From positions 1,674,001-1,738,000 of the forward strand of contig CBDBQH010000003.1 of the NCBI GenBank assembly GCA_965208975.1: a stretch of DNA of 64,000 bases. The letters run 5' to 3'. The notes under the pieces are model-generated. The model was given only the letters and a program-made list of their open reading frames with translations, did no database searches and was not told the origin of the DNA. Each line of letters begins with the position of its first letter. The first letter of the stretch is position 1. The position numbers were made by a program, and so were the translations under genes. Below, one piece after another: positions 1 through 8,564 of the stretch. The DNA comes from G963663315 sp965208975. GTDB taxonomy: Bacteria; Pseudomonadota; Gammaproteobacteria; Arenicellales; Poriferihabitantaceae.

Positions 1-1394
1 CTGGACTCAATCAGAGCCAGGGTAGCCAGATTCAGATTTTCCTTCCTGAACGCCCGCGCGATCTGATGTTCAGCGCTGCCCAGGGTTTCGTCTCCGGGCC
101 AGCCGAATCCGTCCAGCCATTGCGTGAAAATGCCCACCCATTCACTACAGGTTTTTTTTCCTCTTGACTGCTCCAGCAGAGGTTTAAGGCGATTGAGCAT
201 TCGGGCCAGTCCGGGCGCCGCTGCGGGTGAATCACCGTCGGTGGTATCGCGGATGATCCGGGTCCAGGCATCGGCCACTGTCGTCTCATGGGCAAATTGC
301 TGCCGGTATCGGTATTCGAGGTGGTGGCGTTGGGCCATTTCCCGGTTCGCGCCATGAATCCAGGGGTCGGTCAACATACAGGCAATCACTTCAAACCGCA
401 CCGGCTTTTCTGTAAACAGCGCCAACAGATTGATGGCCGAGCGCACTACCGGGTACGTGGCGAGCTGCCTGCCAAGCGCTATATGAAAGGGTCGGTCGTA
501 ATACTTGTCCGGGTCGATCAGGCTGTTCGGGCAAAGCGTTCGGGTGAATTCCAGCTCAATATCCTGCCGTGACCGCACCAGGTCCGGGACCACAATCGCG
601 ATACGCTGCTCCGGGTCGAGGGCCAATCTGCGTTTGGCCCATTGCGCGGCGGCCAGCCACTGGTCACGCCCGGATTCAAATTCCAGGAATTTTTGCTGCA
701 GAGCCGGTTGATCGTCCGGTTTCAGCAGGTTTATCTGGATTCCCGCTGTACGCAGACACTGGATCAGGCGCTTCTGCTGTGGATTCAGGTTGTCGAACCC
801 CGCCCAGACCAGATGTGGCAAGTCCGGTTGCATACCTTGTTCTATCCGCATAACGATATGGGTGGGAAGTTGATACGGATCAAGCCACTGTCGCTTTTGG
901 AGGTACGACTGATATTCTCTGGCCCACTTGGAAAAACTGCGGTGATCAGTCAGATGAAAACCGCGCGGGTCATTGAATTCAATGCTCCATTGCTGGCAGA
1001 TACGCCAGGCTTCCATTGCAGAACGCGCCGTGGCGCTGATGTTCCACAGGGGTTCGGTATTGTCGCCATTCGACTGGATATCGCGATGGATGATGTTTTT
1101 CCAGAGTTGCCGGCTTTGCGAATGGTTCAGAACCACATCCGCTCCGGCTGTCCGCTTGCCGGAATCGGTACTCAGGCGCTTCCAGGCGCTCGCGACCCAG
1201 GACGGGTAGGGGAGAACATCCGGGGTATTCCAGGATGTCTGTCCATTTTGCAGCTGGGACTGATTATAAGCCTGGGTGATCTCCCGGGACAGGCGAGGGG
1301 TTGCGGTAATCAGGGTGGCGCCCGCCCGTAGCGGCGCGAACGTCGATTCAGCCAGAAGGCTGCCTTTGAAGTCAGGGCCGAAAGACGAGCTCAA
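1..1394 (-). CDS. AddB/RecB-like probable DNA repair protein, 5' part only
   Basis: An uninterrupted minus-strand frame enters at 1394 and leaves the window at base 1 without a stop, giving about 464 N-terminal residues. The translation fits the gammaproteobacterial 'probable DNA repair protein' family (TIGR03623), relatives of AddB with an inactive helicase portion and usually a C-terminal PD-(D/E)XK nuclease that would lie outside the window. Recognisable features are an early segment LITATPRLSREI, the segment HLVWAGFDNLNPQQ near residue 215, IAIVVPDL near 285, and a WLDGFGWPGDETL block near 430 followed by a Glu-His-Gln motif. The best start is TTG 1394, whose TTGA overlaps the TGA stop of the upstream gene, implying translational coupling. 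Family assignment is from memory of conserved blocks, not a search. Confidence 0.72.
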   Translation of the reverse strand, partial: MSSSFGPDFKGSLLAESTFAPLRAGATLITATPRLSREITQAYNQSQLQNGQTSWNTPDVLPYPSWVASAWKRLSTDSGKRTAGADVVLNHSQSRQLWKNIIHRDIQSNGDNTEPLWNISATARSAMEAWRICQQWSIEFNDPRGFHLTDHRSFSKWAREYQSYLQKRQWLDPYQLPTHIVMRIEQGMQPDLPHLVWAGFDNLNPQQKRLIQCLRTAGIQINLLKPDDQPALQQKFLEFESGRDQWLAAAQWAKRRLALDPEQRIAIVVPDLVRSRQDIELEFTRTLCPNSLIDPDKYYDRPFHIALGRQLATYPVVRSAINLLALFTEKPVRFEVIACMLTDPWIHGANREMAQRHHLEYRYRQQFAHETTVADAWTRIIRDTTDGDSPAAAPGLARMLNRLKPLLEQSRGKKTCSEWVGIFTQWLDGFGWPGDETLGSAEHQIARAFRKENLNLATLALIES

Positions 1395-1693
1395 GACCGG
1401 ATTTGTTCAATTTGACCGGCCAACTCAAAATCGAGCCGGGTGACGCCGCCACTGCTGTGGGTAACCAGATAGATGTCCACCCGATTGTAGACGTTGGACC
1501 ACTCCGGGTGATGGTTCATTTTTTCCGCCAGTATGCCAGCCTGGGTCATGAACCCCATAGCCTGAACGAAATTGCCGAACTTGAACTGCTTGAACAGCTT
1601 TCCATCCACCGACTGCCAGGGTTGGGCAATATCCTGGTTGAGTTTTTGCAGGCAGGCGGATAATTCATCGCCTTCGATCACAGTATGTTTCAT
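1391..1693 (-). CDS. phhB: Pterin-4a-carbinolamine dehydratase
   Basis: A 100-residue protein of the usual length for 4a-hydroxytetrahydrobiopterin dehydratase, the cytosolic enzyme that dehydrates the carbinolamine formed by aromatic amino acid hydroxylases. The family signature is present as EKMNHHPEW around residues 57-65, with the two adjacent histidines of the active site, followed by the conserved block YNRVDIYLVTH. ATG 1693 is the only sensible start. No phenylalanine hydroxylase gene is adjacent, so the partner reaction cannot be read here; free-standing copies in bacteria are also linked to molybdopterin or folate metabolism. It is followed, with a 4-nt overlap, by the AddB-like gene. 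Confidence 0.93.
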   Translation of the reverse strand: MKHTVIEGDELSACLQKLNQDIAQPWQSVDGKLFKQFKFGNFVQAMGFMTQAGILAEKMNHHPEWSNVYNRVDIYLVTHSSGGVTRLDFELAGQIEQIRS

Positions 1694-1894
1694 TGAATGG
1701 GTTTCCTCAATAGCTTGACGGTGAGTTTACGTCAAACAGACGGCTTTTGCATCGTCTTTCCCTTGGATCAGCGGGAATCCATTTGACAGAATTGTCTTCT
1801 TGTCTTATAAGACTTTGCAAGTGATTCCTGAGGTATGGGTGGTCGCTCAAAATCGAAGATAAAAAACCTTACAGTCACATATACCGAGGCTTGC

Positions 1895-4279
1895 ATGTAT
1901 GCTTGTACGCTGCCACATAATTCTTTAAACCGCAGTGTCCGGTTTGCTGGCCTGTTGGTCGCTTGCCTTCTCATGCTGACCGCTTGCGGTGGCGGTGGCT
2001 CCGCGGCTGTCTCGCAGACTCCACAAACCCCTCCAGCGGCGCCGCCCACGGAGCCGGTGACCGACCCTGCGCCGTCCGCGTCCAGTCTCGCGGCGCAACT
2101 TCGTTCGACGCGCTTTACGAAACACCAGCCGGATGCGCTCAAACAGGTCGGGGCGCATCACGCCTACGCCAGGGGATTGACCGGCAAGGGAGTCCGAATC
2201 GGGATCGAAGATGACATCGTTGACTATACGCAACGAGCCGAGTTCGGCGATCGGGTGAAACTGCGCGATGCGGACGGCGCGGTACTTTCTTACTCGCGCC
2301 CGTTCGGAGATGTGTTCGGCAGCGATGTGGATCGGTGTCAGCGAAACCGCACATGTGACATCTGGGATGGCAATAGTGGCGGAGACGAAGAAGCGTATAA
2401 TCGCTGGGTACGGGAAATCGTTCGTGAAGATGATTGGCCAACGCGGGAAGACTCCGTATTTGTGCTTGATGAATACTATCGCGAAGATGGAACAATCAGG
2501 CAATTGTTGCGCTGGCGCGAAGTGCCAACACCTTACGGTCAAGTCGGGTCGCACGGGACTATCGTAGCTTCGGTCGCAGCCGGGAAGAATCTTGGCGTGG
2601 CGCCGGAAGCCACGATTATCCCGATCGCGCGCAATTTTGAAGACCAGAGAGCGGACAGTCTTGCCGAGTCGGGTATCCGCTCTGTGATCTCCGGGCTTTC
2701 CGCCGCAGATCGGGGGCAGTATGACGATAATCTGGTAGAGTACTATCGGGACAACTACGCCAGATTCGACATCATCAACCGATCTTTTGGCGTCGGGCTC
2801 TTTGACCCGGATGCGGTCGCTGCGGAGATTGATTCCGAATTGGGATGGTGGCGGCGGTACTTGCCAAAGTCATTGGACGCCATCGGGCAAGTTGGAACTC
2901 GCGATGCCGATAAAACCATTATCGTCTATGCCGCCGGCAATGAAGGCGAGCCCTGGTCCAGCCTGGAAGCCGATCTGCCTTTCTGGATTTCTGATGTGCG
3001 CGGACACCATCTGTCTGTCGCCGCGACGGCCGCGGACGGAAGCATCGCGGATTATTCCAACCGTTGCGGCCCTCTTCCCTCCAACTGGAACGCTGCCAGG
3101 CACGGTCGGCACTACTGCCTCACCGCTCCTGGCACAGTGCGCGGCCTTGTGCCGAACGCGAACTCGCCCGGAAGGGGCGATGTCAGGGGCGGAATAACCG
3201 GCACCAGCTTTGCCGCGCCCATCGTTTCGGGAGCGCTGGCGTTGTTGATGGAGCATTTTCGGGGAACGCGCGGCAACACGGAGGTTGTGAAGCGAATGCT
3301 GGATACCGCAGATCGAAGCGGACGCTACGCTGATCTGGAAACGTATGGCGCCGGACATCTGGATATTGAGGCGGCGTTGTCGCCGGTCGGGGCGCTCAAC
3401 GCCGGACAATCCGCGCATGCGCTCAGCCAGTCGGCGCTCCAGATACCGGCTGCTTTCGGTTCGGTCGCCCAACGCGCCGCACATATTGAACTGGCTGCAT
3501 TCGACGAGCAGAACTTCCCGTTCTGGGTTCCACTGTCGGAACTGGTTTCTACGCGGACGGCCCGCCGCTCGCCGATTCCCGTATTCGAGGGCCCTTACCG
3601 GACCATTGCACCCGCGGCTGGATTGGATGCTGTCGGATTGCATTCCCGGATGTCGCTTGGAAACGCTGGAAACCCGGCGGTTCAGGGTGACCGGGAATGG
3701 GTGATGAGCTTTGGCGATTCAGCCATCGGTCTGGAACAACGGCCGCGAAGTAGTGGCTGGGGATATGGTTTCAGTCTGGAAGAGAGTGGGTATCTGGGAG
3801 CGCAACCGTCCGGGGCTTTCGGCTCGGATTTGCGCTCCGGCATGTTGTGGACTTCCCGCGCCTTTGAGCATGGGCTGGGAGATGGCTGGAAACTGGGCGC
3901 CACGGGTACGTTGGCGGTAAGTCTTCCGGACTATGAGAACCAGGCGATCTTTCAGGCGACTTCTTCCGTGCTTTCCGCTCTGGCAATGCGTATCGGCAAA
4001 CAAGACACCGGGCTGATCGTTGAGCAGCCATTGCGCGCCGAATCAGGCGCCGGCACGTTTCGTATCGAGAACGGCAGGGTCGAGAACGGGCGAAGGCTGT
4101 ATGACGAATATCGCATTCCGCTCCAGGCGCAAGCGAGAGAATTGCGAATGACACTTCGTCACCAGCGTCAAACCCTTGGCGGTGACCTTGCAATCGAAGT
4201 GGGCGGCGCCCTGAATGCCGGTCATACAGCGGGAGAGCGTGAAACGAGTATCGGGTTCGCCTACCGCCGGAGTTGGTGA
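1895..4279 (+). CDS. Lipoprotein subtilisin-like serine protease (S8) with barrel-like C-terminus
   Basis: A secreted S8 serine protease of 794 residues from the preferred ATG 1895, which has a GAGG ribosome site; an in-frame ATG at 1835 would add 20 unlikely residues. The N-terminus is a lipoprotein signal ending in the lipobox LTAC followed by a glycine run. The catalytic triad is readable: Asp in GIEDDIVDY near residue 110, His in GSHGTIVASVAAG near 220, and Ser in GTSFAAPIVSGAL near 435. The last 200 or so residues alternate polar and hydrophobic positions with many Gly/aromatic residues and end in Trp, as in an outer-membrane beta-barrel. A lipidated subtilase with a barrel recalls NalP-type autotransporters, but this tail is shorter than a full 12-strand translocator, so secretion mode is uncertain. 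Confidence 0.88.
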   Translation: MYACTLPHNSLNRSVRFAGLLVACLLMLTACGGGGSAAVSQTPQTPPAAPPTEPVTDPAPSASSLAAQLRSTRFTKHQPDALKQVGAHHAYARGLTGKGVRIGIEDDIVDYTQRAEFGDRVKLRDADGAVLSYSRPFGDVFGSDVDRCQRNRTCDIWDGNSGGDEEAYNRWVREIVREDDWPTREDSVFVLDEYYREDGTIRQLLRWREVPTPYGQVGSHGTIVASVAAGKNLGVAPEATIIPIARNFEDQRADSLAESGIRSVISGLSAADRGQYDDNLVEYYRDNYARFDIINRSFGVGLFDPDAVAAEIDSELGWWRRYLPKSLDAIGQVGTRDADKTIIVYAAGNEGEPWSSLEADLPFWISDVRGHHLSVAATAADGSIADYSNRCGPLPSNWNAARHGRHYCLTAPGTVRGLVPNANSPGRGDVRGGITGTSFAAPIVSGALALLMEHFRGTRGNTEVVKRMLDTADRSGRYADLETYGAGHLDIEAALSPVGALNAGQSAHALSQSALQIPAAFGSVAQRAAHIELAAFDEQNFPFWVPLSELVSTRTARRSPIPVFEGPYRTIAPAAGLDAVGLHSRMSLGNAGNPAVQGDREWVMSFGDSAIGLEQRPRSSGWGYGFSLEESGYLGAQPSGAFGSDLRSGMLWTSRAFEHGLGDGWKLGATGTLAVSLPDYENQAIFQATSSVLSALAMRIGKQDTGLIVEQPLRAESGAGTFRIENGRVENGRRLYDEYRIPLQAQARELRMTLRHQRQTLGGDLAIEVGGALNAGHTAGERETSIGFAYRRSW

Positions 4280-4283
4280 GCCG

Positions 4284-4574
4284 GTGAGTCTGCTCCGTAC
4301 CCTGATACTTGTGCCGGCGCTCCTGTTCGCTACGGCCTGCGCCAACCGCAATGAGTCCCCAATCGCTCCCGACCCGGTGAGTCCGGGTTCTTCGATTATC
4401 CGGGAAGGCATCGTTTACACTCCCGTGAGCGTTGGCTCACAGGGGTGTGTGTTATATCATGTCAGGATTTCGGGCGGGCGGTCTCCGGCTGCTCTGGTAT
4501 ACCAGAGTACGGCAGGGCAGTTCAGTTATGGGCGCCCGGATCAGTGTGTAAAATCCCCGATTGGCCCAGCGTAG
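4284..4574 (+). CDS. Small putative lipoprotein downstream of the S8 protease
   Basis: A 96-residue product from GTG 4284, five bases after the protease stop codon; the same frame is open further upstream (ATG 4215) inside the protease gene, but the GTG gives a clean lipoprotein signal with hydrophobic core and lipobox FATAC. The mature part has two cysteines and no domain that I recognise. Tight spacing suggests co-translation with the protease, so a role as accessory lipoprotein or inhibitor is a guess. Its stop codon lies inside the first copy of the GTAGGGGCGGGT repeat, so the original C-terminus may have been altered by the repeat. Confidence 0.6.
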   Translation: MSLLRTLILVPALLFATACANRNESPIAPDPVSPGSSIIREGIVYTPVSVGSQGCVLYHVRISGGRSPAALVYQSTAGQFSYGRPDQCVKSPIGPA

Positions 4575-4710
4575 GGGCGGGTCGATCGCATCAAATGACG
4601 GAGATTTTGGTCCCAATCCAGCGTAGGGGCGGGTCTCCGTGCCCGCCCGCAGAAGTCGGTCCCCATCCAGCGTAGGGGCGGGTCTCCGTGCCCGCCCGCA
4701 GAAGTCGGTT
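4571..4710. repeat. Tandem copies of the GTAGGGGCGGGT palindromic repeat (family A)
   Basis: Three copies of GTAGGGGCGGGT start at 4571, 4623 and 4672. The last two are complete hairpin units (GGGCGGG, short loop, CCCGCCC) with 49-bp periodicity and nearly identical linkers; the first is truncated. The same repeat family recurs near 15.97, 19.8-20.6, 25.4, 45.2 and 51.7 kb. Confidence 0.9.
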
Positions 4711-4737
4711 TGGGTCGGAACTTTCAGGCTAGAACTT

Positions 4738-6303
4738 TCAGACTGAAACCACCTTCACCGCCGCCAGATTGCGTTGTTGTGCACTGAATGATATGCCGAT
4801 CAGATGGATGGGTTGGCCCCGGCTCCGGTATTGGTCGGCATAGCCCTTTCCCTGTATCTGTTCAATCGCCTGATACGCCGCATCCTCGCCGTCCTCGTCT
4901 CCATCGGTCATCTTGAACTCAAGCACGAATACCTGATGGCCATGCAATACCACCATATCCGCCCGCCCGCGACCGGAAGAATCCTCTACCCGCAGGTCCA
5001 GCCCGATGGTGCGAAAACAGGCATACAGCATACCGGCGTACCAGGCTTCGTAGCGGGCCGGCCCGGTGCGGGTTTGCCACTGATAGGGAATCCCGGCGAA
5101 GAATGATTGCAGGCAATCCGTGAATCCATCAAAGTCATTGGCCGCCAGCAGACGGCCGAGTTCGTCGCCCTGGTCTATCGTTTCTTCCTTTCTTCCGGTG
5201 ACATGTCCTAAAAGCCCGTCGCTGAGACTCTGGCGTACCTCAAGATTGGGGTAGTCGAGAGTGTAGAGAGTCCGCGGGCCTCGCCTTTCCTCTGCCGCAA
5301 TGGTCAGGTATCCGGTCTGGAACAGCAGAGCCTCAATGCCAATGGCGTCAACATCGAATTTTGACAACTCGACGGCGTTCACGGTCCGGTTTTCCAGTTC
5401 CATCGGGCTTACCTCCCGCTCCATCATCATGCGGAACAGGAAGGTCGGAGAGCCGGTCTCGAACCAGTGAGGCATGAACTGGCGTTTGCGGAACAACAAC
5501 AACAGATCGAACGGGTTATAAACCTTCTCCTCTCCAAGCCAGTGATAGCCGTTGTACCATTTGCGAACTTCATCCCGGTCAAGGCCGGGAAGCTCCGGCG
5601 CGAATACGGTGTCCAAATCCCGGTCGGTATAGCCGCAAATGGTGGCGAACTCCGGGTCAAGGCTGATGTTGTCCAGATTATTGAGACCGGAGAACAGGCT
5701 CACTTTCGAGAACATACTGATGCCGGTGACGAAGACGAAGCGAACATCGCGGGCGCTGTCCTTGATGATGCCGTAGAATCCTCGCAAATAATCCCGGTTG
5801 GCTCTTGCCATGTCCGGGTCATCCAGTACATCCAGGATCGGCTTGTCGTATTCATCTACCAGTACCACAACCTGCTGGCCGGTAGTCTGGTGGAGGCGGT
5901 TCAGAAGGTGTCGCAGGCGTTCCGGACCTGTGAGTGGCGATTGGGGCGGCTCAAGACCCATATTGCTTTCTGTGATGGCCAGTTGGCTTTCAATGCTTTG
6001 GGCGAGGTCTCCGGGTTCGTTGTGTTTGCCACCGAAGCTCAGGCGAACCACTGGATACTGAACCGACCAATCCCAATGGTCATGGATATCGAGTCCCTGA
6101 AACAGGGGTTCGTTGCCCTCGAACAGTTCCTGTAATGTAGAGATCAGCAGACTCTTGCCGAACCTGCGTGGACGCGACAGGAAGTAGAAACTCCCCATTT
6201 CGATCAGCCGCCGGATATGGGAGGTTTTGTCTACATAGTAGCAGTCCTGTTCCCGGATTCTGCGAAAGTCCTGGATGCCGATCGGGAGTTGGTGGCGGGT
6301 CAT
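4738..6303 (-). CDS. AAA-ATPase-like protein with PD-(D/E)XK nuclease domain
   Basis: A 521-residue protein of the family that joins an N-terminal AAA-ATPase-like domain to a C-terminal PD-(D/E)XK nuclease-like domain (the former DUF1703 group). It starts with the typical block GIQDFRRIREQDCYYVDKT, has a Walker A variant SRPRRFGKSLL near residue 45, a Walker B-like VVVLVDEYDKPILD near 150, and near the C-terminus GRADMVVL followed by FVLEFKM, the probable Asp...Glu-X-Lys nuclease core. Such genes are often multi-copy in bacterial genomes and their function is not established; mobile element or defence links have been proposed. The stop is only 1 bp from the ATG of the next reading frame on the same strand at 6305, although transcription comes from the 9.4-kb side. 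Confidence 0.88.
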   Translation of the reverse strand: MTRHQLPIGIQDFRRIREQDCYYVDKTSHIRRLIEMGSFYFLSRPRRFGKSLLISTLQELFEGNEPLFQGLDIHDHWDWSVQYPVVRLSFGGKHNEPGDLAQSIESQLAITESNMGLEPPQSPLTGPERLRHLLNRLHQTTGQQVVVLVDEYDKPILDVLDDPDMARANRDYLRGFYGIIKDSARDVRFVFVTGISMFSKVSLFSGLNNLDNISLDPEFATICGYTDRDLDTVFAPELPGLDRDEVRKWYNGYHWLGEEKVYNPFDLLLLFRKRQFMPHWFETGSPTFLFRMMMEREVSPMELENRTVNAVELSKFDVDAIGIEALLFQTGYLTIAAEERRGPRTLYTLDYPNLEVRQSLSDGLLGHVTGRKEETIDQGDELGRLLAANDFDGFTDCLQSFFAGIPYQWQTRTGPARYEAWYAGMLYACFRTIGLDLRVEDSSGRGRADMVVLHGHQVFVLEFKMTDGDEDGEDAAYQAIEQIQGKGYADQYRSRGQPIHLIGISFSAQQRNLAAVKVVSV

Positions 6304-6304
6304 T

Positions 6305-7297
6305 TCAAAAGGTATCCACGTAGCCGAACAGCGCCGCGCTTCCTCCGGTGTGCAGGAATACGATGTTCTGTCCTTTGGTAAAGTATCCGTTGCGGATACG
6401 GGCGATTAATCCGGCCAGTCCCTTGCCGGAATAGACGGGGTCCATCAGAATGGCTTCTTCCCGGGCCATCAGGTTTACGGCTTCGATCATACTCATCGTC
6501 GGGATGCCGTAACCGTCACCGACATAGTCGGAATCAGCGACTACTTTTTCTCTGGCGACACAACCGGAAATCCCGATATGATTCGCGGTTTTGCAGGCCA
6601 GATTATAGACGTTCTCTTCCTGCTGTTCCTGCGGCGCCCGCACACTGACGCCGAGCAATGGAATCCCGCAACGGGTAGCTTCCAGTCCAACCACCAATCC
6701 GGCCTGGGTGCCTGTGCTGCCCGTGGCGGTTACAAAATGATCAATAAGAAGTCCCCGGTCATTGGCCTGGGTCAGGGTTTCGATAGCGCAATTCACATAG
6801 CCCAGGGCGCCGATGGCGTTGGAGCCTCCGCCGGGAATGATGTAGGGTGTTTTACCCTGGCAGCGAACTTCTTCGGCTTTTTCCTCCATGGCGGCATTCA
6901 TGTCCATGTCTTTGGCGAATCGGGTTATATTCGCCCCGAAAATCCGGTTCAGCAAAACATTCCCGGAATCGGTGTAATCGGTGTTGGCGTATCCGGTGCG
7001 GTTTTCCAGAAGAATTTCACACTCCATTCCCAACTTGGCCGCCGCCGCCGCCGTTTGACGCGCGTGATTGGATTGCACGGCGCCCTGGGTGATCACGACA
7101 TCCGCTTTATCTGCCAGCGCTTCCGCCATCAAAAACTCCAGTTTGCGTGTTTTGTTGCCTCCCGTACCGAGACCCGTGCAGTCATCCCGCTTGATATAGA
7201 TATTGGGCCCTCCCAGGTTTTTCGACAGGTTGGGTAGAAATTCCAAAGGTGTGGGCAGGTGAGCGAGGCTTACTCGCGGGAAACGTGAAAGGTGCAT
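6305..7297 (-). CDS. PLP-dependent D-cysteine desulfhydrase / L-cysteate sulfo-lyase family
   Basis: A 330-residue fold-type II PLP enzyme of the ACC deaminase/D-cysteine desulfhydrase family. The PLP lysine lies in GGNKTRKLEF near residue 50, followed by the substrate-site block GAVQSNHARQTA near 80, and a glycine-rich phosphate loop GSTGTQAGL near 195. Length and the N-terminus MHLSRFPR resemble CuyA, which releases sulfite, ammonia and pyruvate from L-cysteate; DcyD, which acts on D-cysteine, is the main alternative. In a genome with a sulfite-producing Dsr pathway either would link organosulfur breakdown to sulfur metabolism. It sits 43 bp downstream of the DegT aminotransferase and is probably in the same transcription unit. 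Confidence 0.85.
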   Translation of the reverse strand: MHLSRFPRVSLAHLPTPLEFLPNLSKNLGGPNIYIKRDDCTGLGTGGNKTRKLEFLMAEALADKADVVITQGAVQSNHARQTAAAAAKLGMECEILLENRTGYANTDYTDSGNVLLNRIFGANITRFAKDMDMNAAMEEKAEEVRCQGKTPYIIPGGGSNAIGALGYVNCAIETLTQANDRGLLIDHFVTATGSTGTQAGLVVGLEATRCGIPLLGVSVRAPQEQQEENVYNLACKTANHIGISGCVAREKVVADSDYVGDGYGIPTMSMIEAVNLMAREEAILMDPVYSGKGLAGLIARIRNGYFTKGQNIVFLHTGGSAALFGYVDTF

Positions 7298-7340
7298 ATC
7301 TGTGGAGTCTCCGTGTGGATTCTAATGATTGTTGTGGATT

Positions 7341-8564
7341 TCAAGAGTTATTCAGGGTTGAAAGTTCCTGTTCAATTATACAGGCGATGGCGTCGCATTG
7401 GGTCCGGCTCAGGGATAGCGGAATCCGCATGTCGCAAGTGGTCGACAAAATCTGTGACGTGTCGGGCAATGCCTGGGGTTGCAGGTACTGCCAATGGTGA
7501 TATTGGCTGGTATAGCCAGCTGGCTCCGCGCGACCGAACCATTTGATCGCTACTCCTCTTTGCGTACAGTTGTCCGCCAGGGTTTGCAGTTGCGCCTGGT
7601 CCAGCCCGTTGACATGGAACTGGATTGAACTGGCAACGAAACCTTCCTGCCGCTGGCGTTGGGGAACTTCGATTCCATCAATACGGTTCAGGCTCTGTTC
7701 CAGCCAGCGATAGAGCTGATTCCATTTTTCACCTCTGGCGGTCATTTCCCGCAGCTGGGGACGCAACACACAGGCCACCAGATTGGACATGCGCATGCTA
7801 AAGTTTGGAATCTGTTTTTTCCATTTGTCGAACACACTGGCGGGCGGGGCGGACGGGTGCTGGCCATAGAGCATATAGCTGCCTGAATACAGGATGGCCT
7901 GTGCGGCCATGTCTTCATCGTCGGTGACGATAATGCCGCCTTCCCCGGAGTTGATGTGTTTGAAAGTCTGGGCGCTGAAACAGCCGACAGCGCCGAATCG
8001 TCCGGTGAACCGGCCGTTCCATTTCGCGCCCATGGTATGAGCGCAATCCTCGATCAGGGTCAAGCCGTGTCGCTCGCACAGTTTCACGATCTTTCCCATA
8101 TCGGCGATATGACCGCGCATGTGAGTCAGTAGCAGGACACGGGCATGGCTCTGTTGCGCCTTGCGTTCCAGGTCATCGAGATTGATCCGGTGGTCACTGT
8201 TGATTTCGACCAGTAACGCTTCTCCTCCCGCATGTTTGATCGCGCCCGGCACCGGCGCAAGATTGAAAGCGTTGACCAGCACCGGGTCACCCGGCTCGAC
8301 ACCGGCTATCTTTAGCCCCAGGAAAAGCGCACAGCCGCCGGAATTTACTCCGATGGCGTAACGTGATCCGACATATTCGGCAAACTCCTTCTCGAACAGC
8401 GCCGCATGAGGTTCGGTTTCACTATATTCTCCATAGCGATGCAAACGACCGGATTTCATCAGCGCGATGGCCTGTTTGATGGCTTCGTCGGGGAGTGGTC
8501 CGGGGTCGGAGAGGTCAATGTCCAGAACGGCTTGCTGTCCAGGATCAATAATCGGGTTTTTCAT
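7341..8564 (-). CDS. DegT/DnrJ/EryC1/StrS family aminotransferase
   Basis: A 407-residue PLP enzyme of the sugar/amino-acid aminotransferase group. The PLP-binding segment is clear: IEDCAHTMGA (Asp contacting the pyridine nitrogen) near residue 170 and the Schiff-base lysine in AQTFKHINSGEGG near 200. The substrate could be a nucleotide sugar ketone or a cyclic polyol, and cannot be assigned. No sugar biosynthesis genes are adjacent. Its ATG overlaps the TGA of the upstream phosphatase/nuclease gene in ATGA (8561-8564), so the two are translationally coupled. Confidence 0.87.
   Translation of the reverse strand: MKNPIIDPGQQAVLDIDLSDPGPLPDEAIKQAIALMKSGRLHRYGEYSETEPHAALFEKEFAEYVGSRYAIGVNSGGCALFLGLKIAGVEPGDPVLVNAFNLAPVPGAIKHAGGEALLVEINSDHRINLDDLERKAQQSHARVLLLTHMRGHIADMGKIVKLCERHGLTLIEDCAHTMGAKWNGRFTGRFGAVGCFSAQTFKHINSGEGGIIVTDDEDMAAQAILYSGSYMLYGQHPSAPPASVFDKWKKQIPNFSMRMSNLVACVLRPQLREMTARGEKWNQLYRWLEQSLNRIDGIEVPQRQRQEGFVASSIQFHVNGLDQAQLQTLADNCTQRGVAIKWFGRAEPAGYTSQYHHWQYLQPQALPDTSQILSTTCDMRIPLSLSRTQCDAIACIIEQELSTLNNS

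Noticed and set aside
642..1331. Plus-strand reading frame of 229 codons
   Set aside because: It is antisense to the long AddB-like minus-strand frame, whose translation has clear family blocks.
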